The position numbers and the translations under genes were made by a program. A model generated the notes under the pieces. It saw only the letters and a program-made list of their open reading frames with translations, was not told the origin of the DNA and did no database searches. A DNA stretch of 64,000 bases from UBA9300 sp032260385. Its GTDB lineage: Bacteria > Bacteroidota > Bacteroidia > Bacteroidales > VadinHA17. Location of the stretch: contig JAVVEL010000005.1 of assembly GCA_032260385.1 (NCBI GenBank), positions 1-64,000 on the forward strand, read 5' to 3'. This document shows positions 8,111 through 17,800 of this stretch, in pieces. Numbering within the stretch: the stretch's first letter is position 1; each line of letters starts with the position of its first letter.

Positions 8111-10225
8111 ATGAAGACATTATCCACACTTCTTATAGCTATATTTCTTGTCAATGTAATAAATCTATATGCACAGGATGATGACTGTCCAATAATAAGT
8201 ATTGGGGTTGAAAAAGCTGAAATGACCGATGCATTTCTAAGGAAATTAGTAAATGATTACCCGGACAAGCCGGCCACAAAAGATGCCTGGCTCTCTGAAA
8301 TACAGGCTATGGTATGTGAGGCTTTAAAGAATAATAATCCGGGAGTAAAATTTGTCAGGATAGGTTCAGGAGCGGGTGAAGCATATGAATATGTTTTCAA
8401 ATATTTGCTTTCGCTTAGCAATATCGCTGAAGGTGATTATGATTTTGAGGAATCAATAATTGATGAATACTCAAAATACTATTTTGAGATAACATCATCA
8501 ATTAATTCAGTTCATCCCTGTGGGCCATCAATGTTTGTATATGAGCATATAACAAACAGGAGCCGTACACTCAGGGGCGCAATTGAATCCAACATCGCAG
8601 ATCATTTCAGCCTGGAAAACAAAATAGAAAGATTCGAAAAGGAAAATCCTGTGCCTCCGAGAGACCCTGAATTAAGTGTTGAGCTGGATCGTGATTTTGT
8701 ATCTCCATTGAAAGAAGAAAGGATTGCTAAAGTAAAGGCAAGGGTCGTCAGCTGCCGGGAAATCCCGGCATATGATGTTAATCCTTACCAGTTTGTTTTT
8801 TATTCCCCGGAAGAAAGTGACAGGGGAAGCCTGGACTTCAAGGTGGATCAGGGCTATATTGGCATGAATTCGGGACCTCAGCCTGGTGTAAACACCCTGG
8901 TTGTATACACCATAGCCGATGGCACAGCCGAGGCGGAATTTGAGCTTGAGAGTGGCGTGGAGCAGGGAAACCAAACTGTAACAATTAAAACATGTGGCCT
9001 GGTATCCTTTTTCATTGAGGAACTGGAAACTTTGAAAATTAAAGGCCTTGAAGTTAAAGTGAGGCCGGTGCGGAAAGAAATATACCAGGAGGAAGAAACG
9101 GAAATTATCCTCACATTAAATAAAACTGATCCCGATGGTGGGGATGAACCTGTCTCCGGGAAAAAACTATCCGTGAGAATCACAGGATTAAATAACGGGG
9201 AGATAAAGCCAAAATCAAATTATGTCACTGACAGCCGGGGGGAAGTTCGCCTTCATTATAAAGCAGGAGACAGAGATGAAATGATACAGGTATCTGCTTC
9301 GTTCCAGCCCGAAGATTACCCCGATAAAGCAACAGGAAGAGCATTTATAAAGGTAAAACCACCCGAGTATGACGCCGCCATAACCATCACCAGGACCACC
9401 AGAAAAGAATTTCTTGATGAAAAACATGAAAGCAGGACAGACAGGGATGGATGTACAACACAAACAGATGATATCAGGCGTGTAGATGAAAACATAAACG
9501 CTACAATATATGTGCAATGTAAACTTTCACAGAAGGCAGATATGCCCATTTTTAACCAGACATGGGAGTATTATCAACCTATGTCGGTCAATATATCCGG
9601 TTTTGACCTTAAGCATATGGAGACGCATCAAATGAATGGCTCCTTTTCAGGAGCAGGATGTGCAAATGGAGGGTATGAAACCACTGTTACCACCAATTAC
9701 ATAGTAAAAGAGCCTGAGATATATGAACCCCTTACAGGTATGTGGATCGTTGCAATCGATAATGAAACCAGTAAGGCAGTAAAGATAGTCCCGGGTGGCT
9801 ACAGTATTGAATACATTCGTGATGCAATAATCGAAAGAGAATCAAGGCGTTGGGATGAGAAAGGGCAAGTAAGTGATAATAATAAAGAAACCAAAACTAC
9901 TGAAAATCTTAATTACGGTGTAGGTCCTGTTGAAGATCCTGTACCCGACCCTACATTTAAGCCGGGTCTTGCCGGTATCTGGGACTACCTCAAGGAAGAA
10001 GTTGGCGATTCACTTGTAAACGCCATACCTGATATACCTATACCCCCACCTTCATCGGAAGAAGTTCCGGAGATAAACCCTGATCTGCTCGTAAGTTATG
10101 GAGACGGAATTAAATCATTTGGTGGCAGCGGCAGCAAAGAAATCAACGAGCCCAGGGAAAATGGATATGAAAGGGAAACGCATACATACAGGTGGCAGAT
10201 GACAAGAAGGAAGTTAAACAAATAA
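8111..10225 (+). CDS. Exported protein of unknown function with an Ig-like domain
   Basis: The 704-residue product has a clean signal peptide (MKTLSTLLIAIFLVNVINLYAQ). I do not recognise the N-terminal 200 residues. Residues about 190-310 and 315-420 look like beta-sandwich units; the second (PVSGKKLSVRITGLNNGE, then GEVRLHYKAGD) resembles invasin/Big_1-type Ig domains, which give extracellular stalk structures. The C-terminal third is hydrophilic with several Pro-rich stretches (PDIPIPPPSSEE). No sorting domain or lipobox is visible, so a periplasmic or outer-membrane-associated location is inferred. It begins a tight run of exported proteins: the next gene follows after 12 bp. Confidence 0.6.
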   Translation: MKTLSTLLIAIFLVNVINLYAQDDDCPIISIGVEKAEMTDAFLRKLVNDYPDKPATKDAWLSEIQAMVCEALKNNNPGVKFVRIGSGAGEAYEYVFKYLLSLSNIAEGDYDFEESIIDEYSKYYFEITSSINSVHPCGPSMFVYEHITNRSRTLRGAIESNIADHFSLENKIERFEKENPVPPRDPELSVELDRDFVSPLKEERIAKVKARVVSCREIPAYDVNPYQFVFYSPEESDRGSLDFKVDQGYIGMNSGPQPGVNTLVVYTIADGTAEAEFELESGVEQGNQTVTIKTCGLVSFFIEELETLKIKGLEVKVRPVRKEIYQEEETEIILTLNKTDPDGGDEPVSGKKLSVRITGLNNGEIKPKSNYVTDSRGEVRLHYKAGDRDEMIQVSASFQPEDYPDKATGRAFIKVKPPEYDAAITITRTTRKEFLDEKHESRTDRDGCTTQTDDIRRVDENINATIYVQCKLSQKADMPIFNQTWEYYQPMSVNISGFDLKHMETHQMNGSFSGAGCANGGYETTVTTNYIVKEPEIYEPLTGMWIVAIDNETSKAVKIVPGGYSIEYIRDAIIERESRRWDEKGQVSDNNKETKTTENLNYGVGPVEDPVPDPTFKPGLAGIWDYLKEEVGDSLVNAIPDIPIPPPSSEEVPEINPDLLVSYGDGIKSFGGSGSKEINEPRENGYERETHTYRWQMTRRKLNK

Positions 10226-10237
10226 AATGTCAAACCC

Positions 10238-11167
10238 ATGAAAAATTTATTTGCAATATTTTTATCAACTATTTTTTCTCTATCAGCGGCTTTAAGCTAC
10301 AGCCAGAGCCCCTTCAGCGCTGAGATGCTTAATGTTCAGAGTGGGTCTGAAAAATTATATAAACTGCACTCAGACGGTCTGAAGTACAGGTATGATTTTA
10401 ACGAGGACGGACAGAAAGGAATCGTGATAGTTGACCCCGGGGCAGGCAAAACTGCAATTCTTCTTCCTGAGGAGAAGTTTGTGCATTACACTGATATTCA
10501 TTCGTCCACAAGCCTTATGAATGATCCTTACCAGGCCTTCCTCTATTCGAAATCAAGATATGAAGAAAAGCAGGCAGGAAAGGAAAAAGTATCAGGATAC
10601 GATTGCGCCAAATCCGAGCTCTATGCATCGGACCAACTGATCTTCACTGCATGGTACTCTGAAGACCTTGGCTTCCTGGTGAAGCTGGTAAATGAGATGG
10701 CCGATAATACCTATATGGAACTCAGGGATATAAATAAAGAAGATATCAGCGATAAGGTTTTTGCTGTTCCGGATGATTATGTCGAAGTAGACAGGAAAAT
10801 GCGCCCCATAATACCCGAGCCACCCGCTCCTGAGTCATGGAATAAAATAGAGGTCGCAATACCCCTAAAAGGAGAGTATAAAAGAGGTGAGCTTCTCTCC
10901 TTCGAAATACCCGAGAGCAGGAACTACAAATTAATACTTAACAATAATACCGATAAGCCTGCCAAGATAATAAGGATAGGTATGAGGGACGGCAAAGAGC
11001 TGCCCGATAATGAGCAGGGCCCTCTCAGCTACAGGACCAGGCGCTTATATGGAGGTGAATCATTCTCCAATGTTTATAGCTGGAAGGCAGGTGATGAAAA
11101 GCTCATCCAGGTGCACGAAGGCGTCATAAATATTGAAATTATACCTGAAAAACAGTTAACCTTTTAA
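10238..11167 (+). CDS. Exported DUF4412/LolA-like protein with extra C-terminal domain
   Basis: The 309-residue protein has a signal peptide ending near SYSQ. Residues about 25-190 align by eye with the whole of the next gene product: both share a YRYDFNEDG/YRYEFNEN segment, an ILLPEEK/ILMPQQK segment, a MxNDPxxxF segment and a YxxWxSxxxxFxxKLxN segment. This is the pattern of the DUF4412 family, which has a LolA/LppX-like fold that binds lipids or hydrophobic molecules. The C-terminal 110 residues are an additional beta domain not found in the shorter paralogue. It lies 12 bp after the previous gene and 10 bp before its paralogue, so it is in one operon with them. Function unknown. Confidence 0.6.
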   Translation: MKNLFAIFLSTIFSLSAALSYSQSPFSAEMLNVQSGSEKLYKLHSDGLKYRYDFNEDGQKGIVIVDPGAGKTAILLPEEKFVHYTDIHSSTSLMNDPYQAFLYSKSRYEEKQAGKEKVSGYDCAKSELYASDQLIFTAWYSEDLGFLVKLVNEMADNTYMELRDINKEDISDKVFAVPDDYVEVDRKMRPIIPEPPAPESWNKIEVAIPLKGEYKRGELLSFEIPESRNYKLILNNNTDKPAKIIRIGMRDGKELPDNEQGPLSYRTRRLYGGESFSNVYSWKAGDEKLIQVHEGVINIEIIPEKQLTF

Positions 11168-11177
11168 ACAAACAAAC

Positions 11178-11753
11178 ATGAAAAAAATAATTGTTCTTTT
11201 CGCTGCCAGCCTGCTGGTATTACCAATGACCGCTCAGTTCAAGGCAAAAATGTACTTTACCAGTATGGGCCAGGAGCGTGTCTTCACGGTTTTTTCGTCT
11301 GATGCCGCATATCGCTACGAATTCAATGAGAATAATATGGAGGGTGTGGTAATTGTTAAAAAAGGATCTCCCGAAGTGATCATCCTCATGCCCCAGCAGA
11401 AGATGGCAATGAAAGGCTCAGCTACCGATCCCATGAGCATGGGCAATGATCCTGTAGCCACCTTCAAATATTACCAGGATGAAGGTTTGATGAAAGTGGA
11501 AGGAGAGGAAACCGTCAACGGCATCCCCTGTACACGTTCCGGCCTCTGGAACAAGGATAATCCCAACCAGAGAATGTATACCGTGTGGACCTCTGATAAA
11601 TACCAGTTCCCCATTAAGCTTATCAACCATATCAGCGGCTCGGATGATACAAGCATGGAAATTAAAGATATTCAGCCATGGACCCCCGATGCTAAAAGCT
11701 TTGAAATACCCGCAGGCTATCAGGTAATGGATATGCCGAAAATGATGCCATGA
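11178..11753 (+). CDS. Exported DUF4412/LolA-like protein
   Basis: A 191-residue exported protein with signal peptide MKKIIVLFAASLLVLPMTAQ and a single DUF4412-type domain: an FKAKMYF opening strand, a VVIVKKGSPEVIILMPQQK segment and a closing EIPAGYQVMDMPKMMP. Members of this family are probably periplasmic carriers or sensors with a LolA-like half-barrel, but no function is established. It is a shorter paralogue of the product of the preceding gene. Its TGA stop overlaps the ATG of the next gene (ATGA), which points to translational coupling. Confidence 0.65.
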   Translation: MKKIIVLFAASLLVLPMTAQFKAKMYFTSMGQERVFTVFSSDAAYRYEFNENNMEGVVIVKKGSPEVIILMPQQKMAMKGSATDPMSMGNDPVATFKYYQDEGLMKVEGEETVNGIPCTRSGLWNKDNPNQRMYTVWTSDKYQFPIKLINHISGSDDTSMEIKDIQPWTPDAKSFEIPAGYQVMDMPKMMP

Positions 11754-13402
11754 TTTTGAACCAATTCTCTATGAAATCATTATTACTATTTCCGGCAATC
11801 TTATTGTTATCGACAGTAGCAGTTAATTTTCATAAAACAGTCGCTTCACCTGCCATAGATGATGCTGATTATCTATGTGAAAATGCTGTTTCAGATCATA
11901 AAATCCCCATTTACCCCGGGTCCAGAATAATCAAAGAATCATCATCTGATAGTAATTACAACCTGGTTCTTGAAACCGGGGATCAGCCTGAAAAGGTTGC
12001 CTTATACTACAAAAAAGAGATGCAAAATCTTGGCTGGCCCGATGGTGCAGTGATGTCAGTAAAAAATAGTGCCGCACTAATGCTTAATGACAATGGAAAA
12101 CAGTTCGCACTGAAGGCAGTATTCAAAAATGGGAAAACCCGTGTTGATATAGTTATGATTGGTGATTATAATCTAACTGTAATATCTGAGGCAACTGTTC
12201 ATTCAGATGTTTTACCCACCACAATACCCGGTAATCCCAATGTTAATATAAATGAACGTGAAATCCAGCAGAGTGAAAGGGTAAGTCATATCGAGGAGAG
12301 AGAGCTTATTACTCCGCCGGAAGACAACATACCGGAATCAGATCAGACAAACCCCTTCCTGAAGCCCGAATTTGAGCTAACGGATATCGCCTACTGGCCT
12401 GAGAGAACCCGTATCAGGGCAATGGTAAAAAACAGCGGAAAACCCTATGAGGGAAATCTGGAAATCAGGGTGAACCTCTCTGATCCGTACAGTGAATATA
12501 CTCTTGACAGGACTGTATCGGTGCCTGTGTCACTGAATGTCACCGATAACGAGTGGCTTACCCTGTTGACGGATTTTGTATGGCCGGAGCCGATTGATCA
12601 TTCCACCCTGAACGCAGTTGTAGCGGTGGATCCGGAAAACAGGATTGAAGAAAATGATGAACAGAATAATCATTTTCACAAAATCCTGCGCGTGCCCTGC
12701 GGGATCCATATTGAAGCCCTCTCCAACCAGCATCTCGTGAAAGGCCAGGGAGAAGATTTTGCTATTTACGGACAGTTTGGAAGCCAACGATCGGGTAAGT
12801 ATGTCTGTGCCGAGACAGATTATTCACAACTGAATCTTCCGGGTGTTCCGGAAGATACACGAACAAACCTGTGGGTTAAATCATGGAAGCCTTCGGCGGT
12901 TATTGTTGATGTGTCTGGTCTGGGTACTGGTACCTATGAGATTAAGTTTTACTGTTCTGACCCGGAAACAACCGAGGCCTACTCCAGCAATGCAAAGGTG
13001 CTGCAGATTGTAAGAAAGAGAATTAAAATACAACTTTCTTCAGGGCCTTTTAATGCAAGTGATATGGCAGCTGCCATGGCAGAAGGATATGAGGATTGGT
13101 TCCGTGACACTTCCACCAATCTTGAAGAAATGTGGGTGGAGGAAGGAAGCCCCGGCGCCATTGTGAATTGCCTCTTTACAAAAAAACCATATAAGGTTGT
13201 ACTGGAAATCTACAGCCAGGATTTCAGAATTGCATACAGGGAAATTATGGAGTTCCAGGAGACTGAAGAGGGACATGCACTTTCGGAGGCATTTTCTGAG
13301 CTTGGTCCGGGTTTCTATATATTGAAATGCAAGCAGATAATGGATATAAGACATCCTGACGAGGTAAGGCATGAGCACTCTGTTATGTTCAGGCTGGAAT
13401 AA
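11750..13402 (+). CDS. Exported CARDB-like protein of unknown function
   Basis: The ATG at 11750 overlaps the previous stop by 4 bp; an internal ATG at 11771 (MKSLLLFPAILLLS) would give a more typical signal peptide and is an acceptable alternative. After export, residues about 40-140 form a domain with IPIYPGSRI and VALYYKKEMQNLGW, a pattern seen in small envelope domains of unknown role. Residues about 200-310 look like a CARDB adhesion-type domain (AMVKNSGKPYEGNLEIRVNL, then DPENRIEENDEQNN). Two further beta domains follow. Expected location is periplasm or outer membrane; substrate unknown. Confidence 0.6.
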   Translation: MILNQFSMKSLLLFPAILLLSTVAVNFHKTVASPAIDDADYLCENAVSDHKIPIYPGSRIIKESSSDSNYNLVLETGDQPEKVALYYKKEMQNLGWPDGAVMSVKNSAALMLNDNGKQFALKAVFKNGKTRVDIVMIGDYNLTVISEATVHSDVLPTTIPGNPNVNINEREIQQSERVSHIEERELITPPEDNIPESDQTNPFLKPEFELTDIAYWPERTRIRAMVKNSGKPYEGNLEIRVNLSDPYSEYTLDRTVSVPVSLNVTDNEWLTLLTDFVWPEPIDHSTLNAVVAVDPENRIEENDEQNNHFHKILRVPCGIHIEALSNQHLVKGQGEDFAIYGQFGSQRSGKYVCAETDYSQLNLPGVPEDTRTNLWVKSWKPSAVIVDVSGLGTGTYEIKFYCSDPETTEAYSSNAKVLQIVRKRIKIQLSSGPFNASDMAAAMAEGYEDWFRDTSTNLEEMWVEEGSPGAIVNCLFTKKPYKVVLEIYSQDFRIAYREIMEFQETEEGHALSEAFSELGPGFYILKCKQIMDIRHPDEVRHEHSVMFRLE

Positions 13403-13507
13403 GATTGCTGTGAGCAGTCTGTTGTGAATGTTGAAAAGCAGATATGGTATGACAAAACTGAACCAGGCTGTACTAATATTTTATATACTGATAACACCCA
13501 AATGACA

Positions 13508-15004
13508 ATGAAAAATCTAACTGCCATTATTGCACTGTCGCTTTTCTGCTGCAGTTCCCTGACCATTAAAGCCCAGGTGATAACCTACAGCGGCCCCGTG
13601 GAATTTGAAATGGAAATGATTAAATCTGCCGACGGGGGCGGGAAAGACGGAAATTTCAACTGGGGGGTGAGTGTTGATGAAAAACGAATTATTAAAGCTA
13701 CTATTTATGCAATTTTTACTGCCGGCCCGGGTCTCCCGTCTACCGGAACCGGGATGTACCAGCTTACCGGTATTCAGGAGAATATTCAACTTACTGCCTC
13801 GGCAGAAAATCACGGTTTTGAAGAAAAAATCTCACAAACTTGTGCCGGAGAAGACAATAAGCCAAAGGACAGCTGGGGCAAGCCCAATACCTATACCGTT
13901 TCACCGGGCGATTCCGAAACACGCGAATTTACGGCAAATACCACCAGAACAGATCCGTCGAAGCAGGTAATCGAACGCGGCCTTATTGGCATGCAGGGTG
14001 ATAAGTACAGTATTATATTGCATGGGAAAATGAAAGTATCTGTCACCTCGACCAGCCACAATATAACCAGGTTTCCCTGTCTGCAAACCAATCCTCCCTC
14101 CGAGCCGCTAAACACAACCACCGAGCTTGAATGGCCCATTGCCATTGGAGCTGAAGGCCGGTTAACGAACCCGGATTACCTCGAGGGTTTCCATGTGGCA
14201 GAAGATGTCTCCAGCGACGATTGCCGGCACTGCATCGGTTCGCTCAGTAACCTGGTACACGGAGACGTGAGTTGCTCCTACACGTCAAAAGTTACCACAA
14301 CATGGATGCTGGTAAAACGGACAGATGAATGTGATGCAAATGTAACGTACATTAAAGGTGACGTGAAAATTAACGGTGTTCCGGCAAAAGAAAGAGCCAT
14401 AAAAATAGGTGCCGGCGATTTGATTGAAACTGGCGTGAAATCAGGGATTGAAATCAGAATGCCTGACAATTCGGCTTACCGTATGGGGTCAAAATCAAAA
14501 CTGACAATGGTTGATCCTTGTAACCTGAAACCCAGAGACATCAGCGATCCGCATCAGGCAGGTCTTACATTTCTTCGGGGGAGAATCTATGCTGTTGTAC
14601 ATACAGTTGTTGGCAATGAGGCGGGAATAATTCTTCTGAATACCGCTTCGGGTGTCAGGGGTGGAATTACGCCTGAATTACCTTTGTTTTACGCCTCCTC
14701 CGATCCGGATTTTGTCCCCTTCTTATTTCAGCAGGATATTCCACTTCCCGGTTATGCTACGGCTCACCAGGAAAACCCCGAGAAAGATGAGCTGATCGAA
14801 GGCTACCAGTCTCTGCCCGACGACAAGACTGCTTACTATCTCGATTTCGAAGATGGCAAAGTGCTTGAGCTGACAGCACTTAAGGGGACAATACGCGTTG
14901 AAGATGACATGGGCTTTAGAAGCATGGATATCCCCGAGGGCACAACCGTTAACCAATGGAATGACGGTACCGCAATGACCGAAATAACCATCCTGACGAA
15001 ATAA
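13508..15004 (+). CDS. Exported FecR-domain protein
   Basis: The start at 13508 (MKNLTAIIALSLFCC) was chosen because it gives a signal peptide; in-frame codons from 13424 only add a hydrophilic leader. The 498-residue product has an unassigned N-terminal half and a FecR-type domain at about residues 280-370: VTYIKGDVKING, an IGAGDLIETG segment, and a RMPDNSAYRMGSKSKL segment. In stand-alone exported proteins, FecR domains act as carbohydrate- or protein-binding modules rather than sigma-regulator parts; no transmembrane anti-sigma segment is present here. It lies in the exported-protein series and precedes the first DUF3592 gene by 26 bp. Confidence 0.65.
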   Translation: MKNLTAIIALSLFCCSSLTIKAQVITYSGPVEFEMEMIKSADGGGKDGNFNWGVSVDEKRIIKATIYAIFTAGPGLPSTGTGMYQLTGIQENIQLTASAENHGFEEKISQTCAGEDNKPKDSWGKPNTYTVSPGDSETREFTANTTRTDPSKQVIERGLIGMQGDKYSIILHGKMKVSVTSTSHNITRFPCLQTNPPSEPLNTTTELEWPIAIGAEGRLTNPDYLEGFHVAEDVSSDDCRHCIGSLSNLVHGDVSCSYTSKVTTTWMLVKRTDECDANVTYIKGDVKINGVPAKERAIKIGAGDLIETGVKSGIEIRMPDNSAYRMGSKSKLTMVDPCNLKPRDISDPHQAGLTFLRGRIYAVVHTVVGNEAGIILLNTASGVRGGITPELPLFYASSDPDFVPFLFQQDIPLPGYATAHQENPEKDELIEGYQSLPDDKTAYYLDFEDGKVLELTALKGTIRVEDDMGFRSMDIPEGTTVNQWNDGTAMTEITILTK

Positions 15005-15030
15005 ACATTAATCTCAAATATAATAACCCA

Positions 15031-15564
15031 ATGATCAGAATCGGTTCACAACGAACAAGAAGACCTGGAAATGCCAACCCGGTGACCCTGGGAATAATTT
15101 TCGCTGTGGTCGGTGGAGCAATATTTTTTGTTTTTGCCCTTCCTCCTCTTCAATATGCAGGTTCATCGAAAAGCTGGCCTACAGTGCAGGGAGTAATTAC
15201 AAGGTCTGATATCGATGTATGGAACAGAGATGGCAAGACACATTACCAGCCGGATATAGCCTATGCATATTCTGTGGATGGCAAAAAGTACAGCTCATCA
15301 AAGATAACCGCGGGAGAACCACCCATGGACAATAATGTTAATTCGGCCAAGAAAATACAGGCAAAATATCCTGTAGGGAAAGAGGTCATTGTATGGTATG
15401 ATCCCGGCTTGCCGGCATCATCAGCCCTGGAGCCAGGGATAAAGACAGGTGATATTCTGCTGGCATCGATAGCTGCAATCTTCTTCCTGGTAGGATTTTT
15501 TTCATTCTATAAGGGATTGAAAGCTAAAAAAGTAATAGATGAATCAAAAAAGATACCTGTTTAA
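15031..15564 (+). CDS. DUF3592 membrane protein (module 1)
   Basis: A 177-residue protein with two membrane helices (about residues 20-42 and 140-160) flanking a soluble domain. The domain carries the DUF3592 pattern: WPTVQGVITRS, a YQPDIAYAYSVDGKKY segment and VIVWYDPGLPASSALEPG. Function of the family is unknown. It has a close paralogue 2.2 kb downstream (17244-17780) with the same N-terminus (MRIGSxxTRxPGxANPV). It is the first gene of a three-gene unit that is repeated downstream. Confidence 0.75.
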   Translation: MIRIGSQRTRRPGNANPVTLGIIFAVVGGAIFFVFALPPLQYAGSSKSWPTVQGVITRSDIDVWNRDGKTHYQPDIAYAYSVDGKKYSSSKITAGEPPMDNNVNSAKKIQAKYPVGKEVIVWYDPGLPASSALEPGIKTGDILLASIAAIFFLVGFFSFYKGLKAKKVIDESKKIPV

Positions 15565-15592
15565 AATTATACTATTGACAAAACTTAATCCA

Positions 15593-16300
15593 ATGAAAAA
15601 TAAAATAAACAACAAAAAACTGTTAACTGCCGTAGCTTTATTGACCGGATTGTTCATTTCAGCAGGTCTCTTCGCCCAGGAAGACTGGGGTCAGGATCCC
15701 CTCTACAGCGCAACAATAAAAGCTGACATCGTAGCAGTGAAAAAGGCACTGGCTGACGGCGCTGACATCAACAGGCAGAGCGACAACGGATATACGGCAC
15801 TGATGTGGGCTTCTACATACAGTAACCACCCTCCCTATGATGAGGTAGCCAAATTCCTGATCAATGCCGGTGCAGATGTCAATATATCTGCCAGGGATGG
15901 CACCACTGCTATTCTGGATGCGGCTGAAAGTTCGAAAGAGATTACCCTCATGCTCGTGGAAAGGGGTGCAGATATTACTGCCCGCAGGAATGATGGCCGA
16001 GGAATATTCACCAGCTGTATTTTTGGCATCCTCATGGGCAACACTGACATCGGACTGGCTGAATTCTTCCTTTCAAAGGGCGCCGATATTAACGAGGCAG
16101 CCACCTCGGGCGACGCACCGGGCTGGGCAGGCATCCATTATGCCGTAAGCAATGGTAATGAGGAACTTGTCAGGTTTCTGGTGGAGAAGGGTGCAGATGT
16201 TAATGCAAAGACTAAAGAGGGATTGACTCCCATGTCTCTTACCGAATCGAATGAGGATCCAGGCATAGTCAAAATTTTGAAAAAGGCCGGTGCAAAATAA
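15593..16300 (+). CDS. Exported ankyrin-repeat protein (module 1)
   Basis: The ATG at 15593 gives MKNKINNKKLL and a signal peptide ending near GLFAQ; a codon at 15539 inside the preceding gene would add an unlikely leader. The mature 235-residue protein consists of about five ankyrin repeats with typical TALMWAS, LINAGADVN, LVERGADIT, FLSKGADIN and LVEKGADVN cores. Exported ankyrin proteins bind other proteins, and some protect against oxidative stress or neutralise partner enzymes; none of this is shown here. It takes the middle position of the first DUF3592-X-FISUMP unit; in the second unit that position is held by an unrelated lipoprotein. Confidence 0.8.
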   Translation: MKNKINNKKLLTAVALLTGLFISAGLFAQEDWGQDPLYSATIKADIVAVKKALADGADINRQSDNGYTALMWASTYSNHPPYDEVAKFLINAGADVNISARDGTTAILDAAESSKEITLMLVERGADITARRNDGRGIFTSCIFGILMGNTDIGLAEFFLSKGADINEAATSGDAPGWAGIHYAVSNGNEELVRFLVEKGADVNAKTKEGLTPMSLTESNEDPGIVKILKKAGAK

Positions 16301-16409
16301 ACTATTACCCGTGGAATAAAAGAAAAAAATTACACTGCAGAAAATGCATTTAATTATTAAAATAAATTATTCTATCCCTTTGATTAACTAATAAATAACA
16401 ATCCAAATA

Positions 16410-17156
16410 ATGAAAATAACAAAAATATTAAAGCTACTTTCCTTTTCTTTTCTCATAATTGCAATTATCGTCAGTTGCGAAAAGTCTGATCCGGAAGATG
16501 AGGATCCTCAACAGGAAGAAGACAATAATACTTTTACCGATGCCCGGGACGGTAAACAGTATAAGATGATAAAAATAGGAACCCAGACATGGATGGCTGA
16601 AAACCTTGCATACCTGCCATCGGTTAACAGACCATCCGAGGAATCGAGTACTGATCCCAGGTACTATGTTGAAGCTTACGATGGAACCAGTGTTGATGAT
16701 GCAAAGGCCACTGATAATTATGAAGATTATGGCGTTCTATACAACTGGACAGCTGCATCAGAAGCCTGTCCGACAGGCTGGCATCTCCCTTCAGATGATG
16801 AATGGAAAGTTCTGGAAATGCATCTTGGTATGAGCCAGGAAGAAGCTGATGAAATAGGGTGTTTGAGTAGAGGTAGCGATGAAGGAAGTCAGCTGGCAGG
16901 AAATTCTTCATTATGGGATCCCGGCTTATTAAAAACCAACTCTGCTTTTGGCTCAAGCAGTTTCGAAGCCTTACCCGGTGGCTTCTTATACAATGAAACA
17001 TTCAGCGGTACCGGACGCTACGGTAAATGGTGGAGTAAGACCACCTCCTACTCCAGGGTTATAGACAGATCTCTGTACTACAACAATTCGCACTCAGGAC
17101 GGGGAGATGAAAGCCACAAAGAGTACGGGTATTCTGTCCGTTGTGTAAAGGATTAG
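16410..17156 (+). CDS. FISUMP-domain lipoprotein (module 1)
   Basis: A 248-residue lipoprotein: the signal MKITKILKLLSFSFLIIAIIVSC has a lipobox-like VSC, followed by an acidic linker (EDEDPQQEEDNN). The rest is a Fibrobacter-succinogenes-paralogous domain: DARDGKQYKMIKIGTQTW, MAENLAY, GVLYNWTAA, CPTGWHLPSDDEW, a LPGGF turn, and the closing SVRCVKD. FISUMP domains are C-type-lectin-like and found on secreted or surface proteins. It has a paralogue in the second module (18399-19376). The linker after the lipid-bearing Cys may act as a surface-export signal, which is inference. Confidence 0.8.
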   Translation: MKITKILKLLSFSFLIIAIIVSCEKSDPEDEDPQQEEDNNTFTDARDGKQYKMIKIGTQTWMAENLAYLPSVNRPSEESSTDPRYYVEAYDGTSVDDAKATDNYEDYGVLYNWTAASEACPTGWHLPSDDEWKVLEMHLGMSQEEADEIGCLSRGSDEGSQLAGNSSLWDPGLLKTNSAFGSSSFEALPGGFLYNETFSGTGRYGKWWSKTTSYSRVIDRSLYYNNSHSGRGDESHKEYGYSVRCVKD

Positions 17157-17243
17157 AAAAGCAATAAGATCTATGGATTATCTGAACACTGTATAAAAGA
17201 ATAACCCAAATTAATACCCAATTATTATAATATAATAAATCAG

Positions 17244-17780
17244 ATGAGAATAGGTAGCAGAACAACAAGAAAACCAGGGAAAGCCAATCCTGTAGTACTG
17301 GGATTATTGTTCATAATAATAGGCGGCTTTGTATTTTTTATGTGGGGATTGCCTCCTATGCAATATGCAAATGCTTCGAAAAACTGGCCATCTGTGCCGG
17401 GTAAGATCACACGCTCTGAAGTTGAAACTTACAGGAAAGATGGCAAGACACAATATCTGCCTGATATAGCCTACACCTATACTGTTGAAGGAAAGACATA
17501 TAATTCCTCGAAAGTTACGGTGGGAGATCCTCCCTTTACCTCCAATATCTCACCTGCAAAAAGACTGCAGGCGGAATATCCGGTCGGGGAAGATGTAACA
17601 GTATATTACGACCCTGAAGTACATTCCTCATCAGCTCTTAAACCGGGTATCCGGAGAAATGATATAATGCTGGCAGTGATAACCGGGGCTTTCCCTTTTT
17701 TCGGAATATTCATCTTCGGAAGTGGCCTTAAGTCAAAAAGGAAATCACAGGCAGGTAATAATCAAAAAAATATTGCATGA
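17244..17780 (+). CDS. DUF3592 membrane protein (module 2)
   Basis: A 178-residue paralogue of the product of 15031-15564, with the same two-helix layout and matching segments throughout (LPPMQYANASKNWPSV, YLPDIAYTYTVEGKTY, VTVYYDPEVHSSSALKPG). This indicates a tandem duplication that has had time to diverge. Its stop overlaps by 4 bp a possible upstream start of the next gene, so the two are cotranscribed. The family function is unknown; the soluble domain is predicted to lie on one side of the membrane between the two helices. Confidence 0.75.
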   Translation: MRIGSRTTRKPGKANPVVLGLLFIIIGGFVFFMWGLPPMQYANASKNWPSVPGKITRSEVETYRKDGKTQYLPDIAYTYTVEGKTYNSSKVTVGDPPFTSNISPAKRLQAEYPVGEDVTVYYDPEVHSSSALKPGIRRNDIMLAVITGAFPFFGIFIFGSGLKSKRKSQAGNNQKNIA

Positions 17781-17800
17781 AATCTAAAAAGATAAATAAA

